Origin: Bacillus massiliigorillae
GTDB taxonomy: Bacteria; Bacillota; Bacilli; Bacillales; DSM-1321
Length of the DNA: 64,000 bases
Assembly (NCBI RefSeq): GCF_000380245.2
Contig: NZ_HG428745.1
Location: 187,015-251,014 of the forward strand
Direction: 5' to 3'
The notes under the pieces are model-generated. The model did not search any database. It was not told the DNA's origin and saw only the letters and a program-made list of their open reading frames with translations. Position 1 is the stretch's first letter; each line of letters opens with the position of its first letter. Made by a program: the position numbers and the translations under genes. Of this stretch, positions 1-8,004 are shown piece by piece.

Positions 1-994
1 GAATAATCGTATGAATATCTCCAGAAGCTTCTACTGCTTTACCAGACATAGCGATTACATTGAATTGCGTTACACGATCCATTCCTGCAATACCGATTGC
101 TGAAAGTAAGCCCCCAATTGTAGTCGGTATTAAACAAACTAATAAAGCAATTAAAACCGGCACATCTATCGTAAATCCTAAATATTTCGTAAAGAACGGC
201 AGAGCCATAACCACAATCATAAAAATGAGCGTTAAACTTGTTAATACCGTATTCAATGCGATTTCATTCGGCGTTTTTTTACGTTCAGCACCCTCTACTA
301 AAGAAATCATACGGTCTAAGAATGACTCACCAGGATCACTTGTAATCTTCACCGTAATACAATCGCTGACCACCTTCGTTCCTCCTGTTACCGAACAGAA
401 GTCGCCTCCGCTTTCTTTAATAACAGGTGCGGACTCACCCGTAATAGCTGATTCATCAATGGAAGCTAACCCTTTAATGATTTCACCATCTCCAGGAATA
501 AACTCCCCCTCAGAAGCGATGACAATATCTCCTTTTTTCAAGGTTGCAGATGATACCGTTACAACCTTCTCACCTTTTAAGAGATTAGCAGGTATATCTT
601 TCTTCGATTGCTTTAATGAATCGGCTTGTGCTTTTCCTCGTCCCTCCGCCAATGATTCTGCAAAGTTGGCAAATAAAATAGTGAGCAATAAAATAATTGA
701 AACCGTAATGTTAAACCAAACCTCTGACCCACTATCTCCAAATAAATTTGGAGCAAATGATAAAATCAACGTTACAATAAAGCCTACTTCCACGACAAAC
801 ATGATTGGATTTTTAATCATAATTGCCGGATTTAATTTTATAAACGCTTGTTTAATAGCATCCTTTATTAATAGACTTTGTGAAGAGTGAGGTTGGTCGA
901 AGAGTGTGTCACCTTCCGCATCCTCATTTACTTTATTTTTCACTTTTATACTTACACCGTGTTTTGACTGTTCTTTAACGGCTGGTTTTCCCAT
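1..994 (-). CDS. kdpB: Potassium-transporting P-type ATPase subunit B, 3'-truncated by window edge
   Basis: Catalytic subunit of the KdpFABC high-affinity K+ pump, a membrane P-type ATPase. The first 331 codons are present. After a charged N-terminus there are two membrane segments, then the actuator domain with the dephosphorylation motif TGES (in DESAITGESAPVIKESGG), then the third and fourth membrane helices with the conserved proline region CLIPTTIGGL. The sequence stops in the stretch SGKAVEASGDIHTII, immediately before the expected phosphorylated DKTGT motif, so that motif lies outside the window. The ATG at 994 is preceded by GGAGG about 9 bases upstream and lies 18 bases after the kdpA stop, fitting operon translation. 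kdpC would be expected next, beyond the edge. Confidence 0.95.
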   Translation of the reverse strand, partial: MGKPAVKEQSKHGVSIKVKNKVNEDAEGDTLFDQPHSSQSLLIKDAIKQAFIKLNPAIMIKNPIMFVVEVGFIVTLILSFAPNLFGDSGSEVWFNITVSIILLLTILFANFAESLAEGRGKAQADSLKQSKKDIPANLLKGEKVVTVSSATLKKGDIVIASEGEFIPGDGEIIKGLASIDESAITGESAPVIKESGGDFCSVTGGTKVVSDCITVKITSDPGESFLDRMISLVEGAERKKTPNEIALNTVLTSLTLIFMIVVMALPFFTKYLGFTIDVPVLIALLVCLIPTTIGGLLSAIGIAGMDRVTQFNVIAMSGKAVEASGDIHTII

Positions 995-1012
995 CGTATT
1001 CCATCCTCCATC

Positions 1013-2686
1013 TTATAAAGTTAAAAGTTCCGCGACCGGTCCTAAAACCAATGTTGGGAAGAACGTTAAGGCACCTACAATAATGATGGAGCCTAATAAG
1101 ATTCCTCCAAATAACGATGTATCTGTGCGAAACGTACCTACCGTTTCAGGTACTAGTCTTTTACTAGCCAATGAACCAGCAACAGCAATCATCGCAATAA
1201 TGCTAAAGCATCTACCAAAGAACATGACAATTCCAGTTGAAATATTCCAAAATGGCGTTGCGTCAGCCAACCCTTCAAAGCCCGAACCATTATTCGCAGC
1301 TGAAGAAGTAAATTCATACACAATTTGTGTAAGGCCATGAAACCCTGGATTCGAAATACTATCCGACCCAAGCGGAGTCCAAAGAGCAATCGCTGAAGCA
1401 CCTAATATTAATAACGGATGAATGAGAAGCGTAAGAGCAATGATTTTCATTTCTCTACCTTCTATTTTCTTACCTAGAAATTCTGGTGTTCTTCCTACCA
1501 TAAGTCCTGATAAAAATACCGCGATGATACAGTACATCAATACGTTAATAAAACCTGCACCAACGCCGCCGAAGATTGTATTGAGCATCATGTTCATCAA
1601 TGGAATCATGCCACCAATTGGCGTTAATGTATCATGCATCGTATTGACAGCACCTGTTTCCGCAGCTGTTGTAACAACAGAGTAAAACGCTGAATCCCCA
1701 ACACCAAATCGCACTTCTTTTCCTTCCATACTTCCTTGATTTGCTTGTAACCCCATTTCACCAAGGACTGGATTTCCATTGAATTCAGAAGTAAGTGAAG
1801 TACTCAACATAATGACAAACATAACCGCCATAACTGTAAATAAAATTCGTCCTTGTTTTCGATTGCCTACCATTTTGCCGTATGCGAAAGGCAGTGCCGT
1901 TGGTAGCAGTAACATAAGCCAAATTTGTAAAAAGTTACTCATTGCATTCGGATTTTCAAAAGGATGCGCTGAATTTGCGCCAAAGAATCCACCACCGTTA
2001 TTACCAACCTCTTTAATAGCTAAAAATGCCGCTACTGGACCTCTAGCAATCTCTTGTTCCTCTCCACTAACCGTATGTGCCGTCACAGTGGGCTCTAAAG
2101 TTTGTGGAACACCTAACGCTACAAAGATTAATCCCGCAATAAAAGCAATCGGTAAAAATACACGAGTGATACTTCTTGTTAAATCCACGAAGAAGTTGCC
2201 AAGACCTTTACCAGCTAATCCTCGAATAATCGCCATTACGGATGCAAGAGCCGTAGCAGGTGAAACGAACATTAAGAAAACAATCGCAACCATTTGAGAT
2301 AAATAAGACAAGCCTGACTCTCCGCTATAATGCTGTAAATTCGTATTTGCCATAAAGCTGATAGCTGTATTAAAAGCCAATGTTGGCTCCATTCCTGCAA
2401 TATGGTTTGGATTTAAAGGCAACACACCTTGTAATCGAAAAACCAAATACGTCAGAAATACTGTACAAACATTTACGAGTAAAAAAGATAACGCATATAA
2501 CTTCCAGCTTTGGTTTTCTTGTTTCACTCCCGTCACTTTATATATAAGATTTTCAAATCCTCCAAAAAAGCGATCTATTTTTGTTTTGTTATAATCAAAA
2601 GCGTTTGCTAAATAAATACCAGTTGGTTTTATCATGATGCCTATAATAAGCAAAGCAATAATAATGGAAACGATACTCATGACCAA
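1013..2686 (-). CDS. kdpA: Potassium-transporting ATPase K+-binding subunit A
   Basis: The K+-selective channel-like subunit of KdpFABC, about 557 residues, the usual family length. It is strongly hydrophobic with about ten membrane segments and carries four degenerate selectivity-filter-like loops, for example NNGGGFFGANSAHPFENPN and SAANNGSGFEGL. Start choice: an AGGAGG directly abuts an ATG at 2695, too close to use, while a TTG nine bases further on (2686) has ideal spacing and the next ATG is at 2680. I give the TTG, but 2680 is possible. It follows kdpF by about 20 bases and precedes kdpB by 18, all in one transcript behind the riboswitch leader. Confidence 0.95.
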   Translation of the reverse strand: MVMSIVSIIIALLIIGIMIKPTGIYLANAFDYNKTKIDRFFGGFENLIYKVTGVKQENQSWKLYALSFLLVNVCTVFLTYLVFRLQGVLPLNPNHIAGMEPTLAFNTAISFMANTNLQHYSGESGLSYLSQMVAIVFLMFVSPATALASVMAIIRGLAGKGLGNFFVDLTRSITRVFLPIAFIAGLIFVALGVPQTLEPTVTAHTVSGEEQEIARGPVAAFLAIKEVGNNGGGFFGANSAHPFENPNAMSNFLQIWLMLLLPTALPFAYGKMVGNRKQGRILFTVMAVMFVIMLSTSLTSEFNGNPVLGEMGLQANQGSMEGKEVRFGVGDSAFYSVVTTAAETGAVNTMHDTLTPIGGMIPLMNMMLNTIFGGVGAGFINVLMYCIIAVFLSGLMVGRTPEFLGKKIEGREMKIIALTLLIHPLLILGASAIALWTPLGSDSISNPGFHGLTQIVYEFTSSAANNGSGFEGLADATPFWNISTGIVMFFGRCFSIIAMIAVAGSLASKRLVPETVGTFRTDTSLFGGILLGSIIIVGALTFFPTLVLGPVAELLTL

Positions 2687-2707
2687 GCCGTCCATCCTCC
2701 TATATGA

Positions 2708-2788
2708 TTAGAATTTTTCTGGATTACATAACGCATATAATAAATACAAAGAAACACAACAACCTAGAGCAAATAAAATAACGCCCAT
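2708..2788 (-). CDS. kdpF: KdpF small subunit
   Basis: A 26-residue single-span membrane peptide, MGVILFALGCCVSLYLLYAL then CNPEKF. KdpF is the stabilising small subunit of the Kdp complex, normally 25-30 residues and encoded just before kdpA. Length, hydrophobic profile, the C-terminal NPEKF and position all fit. Its ATG sits two bases past the stop codon of a second small ORF upstream, so the two are probably translationally coupled. Sequence identity to characterised KdpF proteins is too short to be conclusive alone; position makes the call. Confidence 0.85.
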   Translation of the reverse strand: MGVILFALGCCVSLYLLYALCNPEKF

Positions 2789-2789
2789 A

Positions 2790-2891
2790 TTACTCACTTC
2801 CTTTTTCAATTTCAGAAGAAGCATATTTAATAAATCCCACCATTAACGATGTCGAGAGAATGATGATTCCAATCATAAGAACATCCAACAT
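2790..2891 (-). CDS. Small membrane protein upstream of kdpF, unknown function
   Basis: A 33-residue ORF starting at an ATG preceded by GGAGG with 9 bases of spacing, so it is very likely translated. It encodes one hydrophobic span (MLDVLMIGIIILSTSLMVGF) followed by a short charged tail (IKYASSEIEKGSE). It is the first ORF of the kdp transcript and is coupled to kdpF. I do not recognise it as a characterised protein. By position and topology it may be an accessory or regulatory peptide of the Kdp pump, or a leader peptide. This is inference only. Confidence 0.65.
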   Translation of the reverse strand: MLDVLMIGIIILSTSLMVGFIKYASSEIEKGSE

Positions 2892-2999
2892 TTTTTTTCG
2901 CCTCCAGCATTTTGAATTCAAACTACACGTAAAACTTTTTCAAAGTAATTGCTTATATGAAGTTCAGCTAAGCCATCCTCCTTTTATGCCAAACAAAAA

Positions 3000-3135
3000 A
3001 GACCAATGCATACTTTTCTCCACGTTGAAAATAATCGTACAAGAATAGAAACGAATATAGTCTTAAAAAAGCACATATAATCCGTTCTTCTTTGCACATT
3101 CAACTTTAAATTGGAGAAAAAGTAAGCATTGGTCT
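3000..3135 (-). terminator. Second intrinsic terminator in the kdp leader, long-loop
   Basis: On the minus strand the arm at 3112-3135 pairs with the arm at 3000-3022 (one mismatch, one bulge), and an inner GTTGAA/TTCAAC extends the stem. The closing arm runs straight into TTTTTTG. The loop is unusually long. The 5' arm overlaps a competing stem described for the preceding leader element, so this looks like a regulated terminator controlling entry into the kdp genes. Confidence 0.7.
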
Positions 3136-3194
3136 ACTTAACGCCCAGCTAGCGCTAGCTACCTTTGCGTTCCGTCTTCCATTTGCACTTTTTC
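3116..3194 (-). promoter_or_regulatory. Riboswitch-like leader element 2, class unknown
   Basis: Read on the minus strand, 3194-3179 can pair with 3132-3116 (the GAAAAAGT/ACTTTTTC core plus GCA/TGC and TGG/CCA). This encloses an AACGC/GCGTT stem (3171-3167 with 3144-3140) and the perfect palindrome AGCTAGCGCTAGCT at 3147-3160. The closing 3' strand is the same sequence the downstream terminator needs for its 5' arm. Mutually exclusive P1 and terminator pairing is the classic riboswitch expression platform. GCAAA and ACGCAAAG tracts resemble parts of the c-di-GMP-I consensus, but the scaffold does not fit, so no ligand is assigned. Confidence 0.5.
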
Positions 3195-3263
3195 AATTTA
3201 TAGGCATAATAAAAAGACCTACAAAATTCGTTCAAATAGCTCCTTTTCTACGAATAATCGCAT

Positions 3264-3288
3264 AAAAAAAGCCCCTTGAATAAGGTGG
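3264..3288 (-). terminator. Intrinsic terminator of the c-di-AMP riboswitch
   Basis: Directly after the riboswitch aptamer on the minus strand, CCACCUU and AAGGGG form a short stem (one bulged A, AUUC loop) followed by CTTTTTTT. Position and form match the expression platform of ydaO-type riboswitches, where c-di-AMP binding favours termination. Confidence 0.7.
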
Positions 3289-3292
3289 TCTT

Positions 3293-3440
3293 TAGGACCT
3301 CCTTCGCTTTAGCCGACGAAGTTAGCTGACGGGTAGGATGGCGAAAGAGATTGTCTCTCATCCCTTCTACGCATGTAGAATTAACCCCAAAAGATTGGTT
3401 CCTCCGCTCTCGTTACGAGACTAGGCCGAATTAAATTTGA
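3293..3440 (-). promoter_or_regulatory. c-di-AMP (ydaO-yuaA) riboswitch upstream of kdp
   Basis: On the minus strand the conserved blocks of this class occur in order: GGAGGAACCAATC, TTGGGGTTAATTC, a GTAGAAGGGATGAGAG stem region, ATCCTACCCGTCAGCTAAC, then TTCGTCGGC and an AAGGAGG segment. The class (Rfam ydaO-yuaA) senses c-di-AMP and usually represses potassium import when c-di-AMP is high. Its placement ahead of a Kdp operon fits that role. An intrinsic terminator follows at once. Confidence 0.88.
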
Positions 3441-3700
3441 ATTCATAATAACGTGGTTAAGAGCATTATGCAAACGAAAAATTTCAGCAAAAAATAACTA
3501 AATTTATTCATTTCAGCTTATTTTTCTTATCTTTTCCCTCTAAATCTCATTATTTCATTAAAATTCTCTCTATTTCATTTCTTTCAAAAGTATAAACAAA
3601 ATGGTACAAATAAATAACAAATTAATGTCATATTGTAAAATTCTCTCTGAAACAAACTATTTAAATATAATTTATATCTAAATGAAGTGAGGAATGGATA

Positions 3701-4069
3701 TTGGCTCTAAACAAAAAAAAGTTAGAAAATGAGTTAAGTGAGGCATTTATAAAGTTACAAAGAGATTTAATCGGGAGAGGACCACAAGAAACAAAAACAT
3801 ATATCGTCAAAGATATGATTATTGTCCGATCAAAAGGTGCTTTAACCGTTGAAGAAAAGCATTTAGTAAAGCATGATAACGGACGAAAACTTGTAAAAAA
3901 AGCACGTCAAATTCTACGCGAAATGTATAGTGAAAACTTCGAAGAAATTGTAGAGCGTTACACAGAGTGTCAAGTACTATCGAGTCATAGCGATATTAGT
4001 ACGAAAACAGGTGAAAGAATTGAAGTATTTATTATTGATAGAGATTTAGAAAAAATGCTCGAAGGTTAA
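3701..4069 (+). CDS. DUF2294 family protein
   Basis: A 122-residue soluble protein with no signal or membrane segment. It is basic and helix-rich at the N-terminus, with the central TYIVKDMIIVRSKGALT strand region and the C-terminal FIIDRDLEKML that I associate with the DUF2294 (COG5609) family. The biochemical role of the family is unknown to me. The start is a TTG at 3701 preceded by GTGAGGAA. It is monocistronic, divergent from the kdp leader, and followed by a strong terminator at 4141. The 260 bases between 3440 and 3700 are AT-rich and presumably hold the two divergent promoters. Confidence 0.8.
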   Translation: MALNKKKLENELSEAFIKLQRDLIGRGPQETKTYIVKDMIIVRSKGALTVEEKHLVKHDNGRKLVKKARQILREMYSENFEEIVERYTECQVLSSHSDISTKTGERIEVFIIDRDLEKMLEG

Positions 4070-4140
4070 ATCTTTGCAAATATAACAAAAATAGAAACTG
4101 GGACATAACTAAAATGTCTCACCTTTTAGACAAATAAGCA

Positions 4141-4198
4141 AAAAATCCGAACTAATATGAAACTCTATTTAGAATTTCATATTGGTTCGGATTTTCTT
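4141..4198. terminator. Bidirectional intrinsic terminator
   Basis: Long inverted repeat with arms AAAAAATCCGAAC..ATATGAAA and TTTCATAT..GTTCGGATTTTCTTT around a 12-base loop. It can end the DUF2294 gene on the plus strand and the arcB transcript on the minus strand. Confidence 0.8.
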
Positions 4199-4427
4199 TG
4201 GGCTAAAATGTTTTTGTCACAGCTTCAAATTCTTGTTATTTTATTACTAGCAATTGCTAAAGAAATATTTTTCTTCACTAGTTAAGAAAATATATTGTAA
4301 TGAGCTGATGCATCTGTTGATAATATCGCATTTCCACCAAGAGCGACGACAGCTTTCCGTTTAATCATCAGATCTTCTCCTTTTTTCTAATGTAAAAAAT
4401 CAGATCTTCACCATTTGATACTTTTCC

Positions 4428-5444
4428 TTATACACGGGGAATAAATAAGTTTCCGAGTGTTGCAGCCATAATTGCCTTGATGGAGTGCATGCGATTTTCA
4501 GCTTGGTCAAATTGCCGTGCATATTGGCTACGGAATACCTCATCCGTGATTTCCATTTCTTTCACACCGAAACGTTCAGCCATTTGTTTACCATACACCG
4601 TTTCTGTATCGTGAAAGGCTGGTAAGCAATGTAAAATGATAAGATTATCATTCTTTGTTTTCTTCACCATATCCATGTTAATTTGGTAAGGCTTCAATAA
4701 TGTAATACGTTCTTCAAATTTCTCTTCTTCCCCCATCGAAACCCAGACGTCTGTGTAAAGTACATCAGCGCCATCTACACCCTTGGTCACATCGTCAGTA
4801 ATCATGATTTCTGCACCAGACACTTTAGCATAACCCTCTGCTAATGCAATAATATTTGCTTCTGGGAATAAAGTTTCTGGTGCGACGATTCGCATATTAA
4901 CTCCTAATATTGCTCCGGTAACAAGTAAAGAGTTAGCAACATTATTACGTCCATCGCCTACGTAAACCATATTAATGCCTTCTAGACGACCAAAATTTTC
5001 TTGAACCGTTAGGAAATCCGCAATCATTTGTGTTGGATGCCATTGATCCGTTAATCCATTCCATACAGGTACACTTGAAAATTCAGCCAACTGTTCCACT
5101 ACCTTTTGGCTAAATCCTCGGAATTCAATACCGTCAAACATCCGCCCTAACACTTTTGCTGTATCTTCAACAGATTCTTTCTTTCCTAATTGAATATCGT
5201 CTTTACCAAGATATTCAGGGTGTGCACCAAGATCAATGGCTGCCGTAGTGAAAGCGGCTCTTGTTCGAGTTGAGGTTTTTTCAAACAACAAAGCTATATT
5301 TTTGCCTTCTAGATAACGATGAGGAATGCCTCGTTTTTTCAGGTCTTTTAAGTACTCGGAAAAATCAATTAAGTATTGGAGTTCTTCTCTACTAAAATCC
5401 TTCTCTGCTAAGAAACTTCTTCCTTGAAAAACTGTTTTTTTCAT
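4428..5444 (-). CDS. arcB: Ornithine carbamoyltransferase, probably catabolic
   Basis: Converts citrulline plus phosphate to ornithine and carbamoyl phosphate, or the reverse; soluble, acts as a trimer or dodecamer. At 338 residues it has the normal length. The carbamoyl-phosphate loop FEKTSTRTR is at residues 54-62, HPTQ near 140, and the ornithine-site motif HCLPAFHD near 270. Ribosome site GAGGAGAG lies before the ATG. It is the last gene of a DDAH-ArcD-OTC run, with no arginine biosynthesis genes nearby, which favours the catabolic role. No carbamate kinase gene is in the window, so the carbamoyl phosphate must be used by enzymes encoded elsewhere. Confidence 0.88.
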   Translation of the reverse strand: MKKTVFQGRSFLAEKDFSREELQYLIDFSEYLKDLKKRGIPHRYLEGKNIALLFEKTSTRTRAAFTTAAIDLGAHPEYLGKDDIQLGKKESVEDTAKVLGRMFDGIEFRGFSQKVVEQLAEFSSVPVWNGLTDQWHPTQMIADFLTVQENFGRLEGINMVYVGDGRNNVANSLLVTGAILGVNMRIVAPETLFPEANIIALAEGYAKVSGAEIMITDDVTKGVDGADVLYTDVWVSMGEEEKFEERITLLKPYQINMDMVKKTKNDNLIILHCLPAFHDTETVYGKQMAERFGVKEMEITDEVFRSQYARQFDQAENRMHSIKAIMAATLGNLFIPRV

Positions 5445-5504
5445 CCTACATCTCTCCTCTAATCATGTTTGATTTAACAAAGGTCTGTTAATCTATGAAA
5501 AAGT

Positions 5505-6917
5505 CTAAATAATGTTTGCTAATTCAAGTAAGCAAAGGATAAATAAAATACTTAATATTCCTGCTATAAATTTTTCATACGTACGAAAAACTGGTTTTTG
5601 ATACGATTTTTGTACATATACAAAGATAATTGTACCTGGAAAAAAGAGTACTACAGTCAACAATAAATACCATAACCCCGATGCGTATGCTAGCCATAGC
5701 ATGTAGACTGTCGAGATAGATCCTAATATGATATTCTTCATAAAATCCGATTCTTTTTTAACCGTAAGTGTATATTTTAATTGGTACAATGCTACACAAG
5801 CATAAGGTAACAAAATTGTAGAAGAAGCTAAAGAAGCCATAGCTGTATATGCTTGATCCGTGATTAAGAAGGATAACAAGAACAACTGAACAATCGAATT
5901 TGTAATGAGTAACGCATTAACTGGCATTCCTGAAGCATTTTCTTTAAGAAAGACTTTCGGAAAGATGCGATCCTTCCCAGCTTGATAAGACACTTCTTCA
6001 GCAAGTAACGTATTTGCCATCCAAGCTCCTAATATAGAAATAATAACGCCAAGATTTACAATCACTGCCCCTGCTTTTCCAATGATTTTTTCTAAAACAA
6101 ATGCCATTGCGGGTTGATCTAGATTGCTCAATTCTTGTTGTGTCATAATACCATAAGAAAGTACCGTTACCATCATATAGATGAGTGTTACTGCTGCGAA
6201 TCCTAATAATGTAGCCTTACCTACATCACTACGTTTTTTTGCACGACCAGAAAAAACGACAGCTCCTTCGATTCCAATAAATACCCAAACCGTGATAAGC
6301 ATCGTTCCCTTTACCTGGTTCAATACGTCATTGAAGTGGAAATTCCCACTCAGCGTTCCCCAAAAATCTTGCGTAAAGACACCTACATTAAAAGCACCAA
6401 TCACACATACAAGGAAAATGACGATTGGCACAAGCTTCGCAATCATTACAAGGGTATTGATAAAAGCAGCCTTGTCCAGCCCCTGACAGATTATGAAATG
6501 TATAGTCCACAAGATTATGGAAGCACCAATAATAGAAGCAACGTTCTGGCCACCTGAAAAAATCGGAATAAAATATCCTATCGCACTAAATAACAATGTT
6601 CCAAAGGCAACATTTCCAAGGATGACAGAAATCCAATATCCCCATACGGAATTAAACCCAATATAATTACCAAATCCTGCTTTCGCATAACTAAATATAC
6701 CTGCATCTAAATCCGGTCGCTTTATATTTAAATTCATTAGGCAAAATGCAAGAGACCCCATACCGATACCTGCCACTAACCAACCTAAGATCGTTGCACC
6801 GGCAGAAGCTGTATTTGCCATATCAGACATTAAATTAAATATTCCAGCACCAATAATGGCGCTCATAATAATACCGACTAACGAGAGTAAGTTTAACTTT
6901 TTTTCACTTGATTCCAT
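5505..6917 (-). CDS. arcD: APC-family amino acid antiporter, arginine/ornithine type
   Basis: About 470 residues with 12-13 membrane helices. It carries the APC N-terminal glycine-rich motif (IIMSAIIGAGIFNLMSDMA) that binds the substrate backbone. Similarity in pattern and gene neighbourhood point to ArcD/YdgI-type basic amino acid antiport, probably exchanging arginine or a methylated arginine for ornithine. The GTG at 6929 touches its GAGGAAG site, so I use the ATG at 6917. It lies between the DDAH-like gene and arcB, as an uptake/efflux partner of the pathway. Exact substrate is inferred. Confidence 0.8.
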   Translation of the reverse strand: MESSEKKLNLLSLVGIIMSAIIGAGIFNLMSDMANTASAGATILGWLVAGIGMGSLAFCLMNLNIKRPDLDAGIFSYAKAGFGNYIGFNSVWGYWISVILGNVAFGTLLFSAIGYFIPIFSGGQNVASIIGASIILWTIHFIICQGLDKAAFINTLVMIAKLVPIVIFLVCVIGAFNVGVFTQDFWGTLSGNFHFNDVLNQVKGTMLITVWVFIGIEGAVVFSGRAKKRSDVGKATLLGFAAVTLIYMMVTVLSYGIMTQQELSNLDQPAMAFVLEKIIGKAGAVIVNLGVIISILGAWMANTLLAEEVSYQAGKDRIFPKVFLKENASGMPVNALLITNSIVQLFLLSFLITDQAYTAMASLASSTILLPYACVALYQLKYTLTVKKESDFMKNIILGSISTVYMLWLAYASGLWYLLLTVVLFFPGTIIFVYVQKSYQKPVFRTYEKFIAGILSILFILCLLELANII

Positions 6918-7076
6918 TTGTCTTGTCACTTCCTCGTTTATATAGTCATAATCTATGTAGGATTACATTAAATAAAGCATAGCTCCAGTTCAGTGAAGTA
7001 CTGAAACTATGCTCTACATTGTCGCTTTCGAATGTACGCTAAAAGATTATTTTCATAAGGATGTTAACCTTATCAT

Positions 7077-7844
7077 TTAGAATCGAAGAGATAGACAACT
7101 TAAGCCACCATCGATTTTTCTAAACTCCGAAGTATCAACTACAAGAACTTTATAACCAAGTTCTTCGATTTTCTTTTGAACAGTAGGGTATCCTTCTGGA
7201 ACCAATACATAATCATTGACCCAAATACAGTTCGCACCATAAGCTTCATCTTCAGGTACGACTATTTTATTAAATTTAGCGAATTCAGGATCATCAATAA
7301 ATTCACCAGCAACTAATAGATTATTATTTTCTAAATATGCTAGCCCTGTTTTTAAATGAAGAACCTTTTCTAAAGTAACAATGGATCCACTTAATCCATA
7401 TTTCTCAAGAATAGCAATCATTTGATTTGCTCCTTCTTTGTTTGTACGAGCAGATTCACCTATGTAGAAATGATCTCCAACCATCATAATATCCCCTGCT
7501 TCAACAGTTCCAGGAGCTTCAATTTGTTCAATATGCTCATAAAACTTTCCAAGTGCTTCTTTCATATCGGCTAACTGCACTTCTTTTTGTCTCGTTTCTG
7601 CACCTGGTCTTGTAATAATGGCACATTTACTAGTACATAACGCAACATCTTCAACAAAACATGAATCAGGGAATGCTTCTTTAGGTTCAAGTACTGTTAC
7701 TTCAACACCTGTCTTAGTGAGAGCGCTTACATAGTTCTCGTGTTGCATAAGTGCTTTTTCGTAAATAGGCTTTCCTAAGCTAGCACTTGTAATGCCTTCT
7801 GAAATACTGCTTGCAGGTACTCTTACAATAACATTTTTAAACAT
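7077..7844 (-). CDS. Dimethylarginine dimethylaminohydrolase (DDAH) family protein
   Basis: A 255-residue member of the guanidino-modifying pentein fold. DDAH enzymes hydrolyse Ng-methylated arginines to citrulline and methylamines; some bacterial relatives act on free arginine. The catalytic cysteine is in GGLSCLSLRF (Cys250), the histidine in HLKTG near residue 162, and acidic residues in PDSCFVEDV and AGDIMMVGDHFYIG fit the substrate site. It stands where an arginine deiminase (arcA) would be in an ADI operon, upstream of arcD and arcB, and is divergent from a GntR regulator. Whether the physiological substrate is methylarginine or arginine cannot be told from sequence. Confidence 0.85.
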   Translation of the reverse strand: MFKNVIVRVPASSISEGITSASLGKPIYEKALMQHENYVSALTKTGVEVTVLEPKEAFPDSCFVEDVALCTSKCAIITRPGAETRQKEVQLADMKEALGKFYEHIEQIEAPGTVEAGDIMMVGDHFYIGESARTNKEGANQMIAILEKYGLSGSIVTLEKVLHLKTGLAYLENNNLLVAGEFIDDPEFAKFNKIVVPEDEAYGANCIWVNDYVLVPEGYPTVQKKIEELGYKVLVVDTSEFRKIDGGLSCLSLRF

Positions 7845-7888
7845 TTTTCATTCCTTCTTCCTATTGTTTTTTGTATTAAATGTTCCTT

Positions 7889-7910
7889 ATGTATACAATA
7901 TACAATACTA
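7889..7910. promoter_or_regulatory. Candidate GntR operator
   Basis: Near-perfect palindrome GTATA-CAA-TATAC at 7891-7903, within ATGTATACAATATACAATAC, lies between the divergent DDAH-family gene and the gntR gene. Size and symmetry suit a GntR-family dimer. An overlapping TTGTATACAATA-type sequence may also serve a promoter. Confidence 0.5.
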
Positions 7911-8004
7911 AATTCAGACTTGTCAATTATATTAAAAAAATAATATTTAAAGATTGTATGAGAATTGTTATACTTATAGTAGAAAGTTCAAGAGGAGAAT
8001 TAGT

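Noticed and set aside
60..890. 276-codon plus-strand frame at the left edge
   Set aside because: The minus strand encodes kdpB with clear P-type ATPase motifs; the plus frame is a shadow.
3112..3215. Assignment of the second kdp leader element to the c-di-GMP-I riboswitch class
   Set aside because: GCAAA and ACGCAAAG tracts are suggestive, but the two-helix scaffold and the tetraloop/receptor parts cannot be matched.
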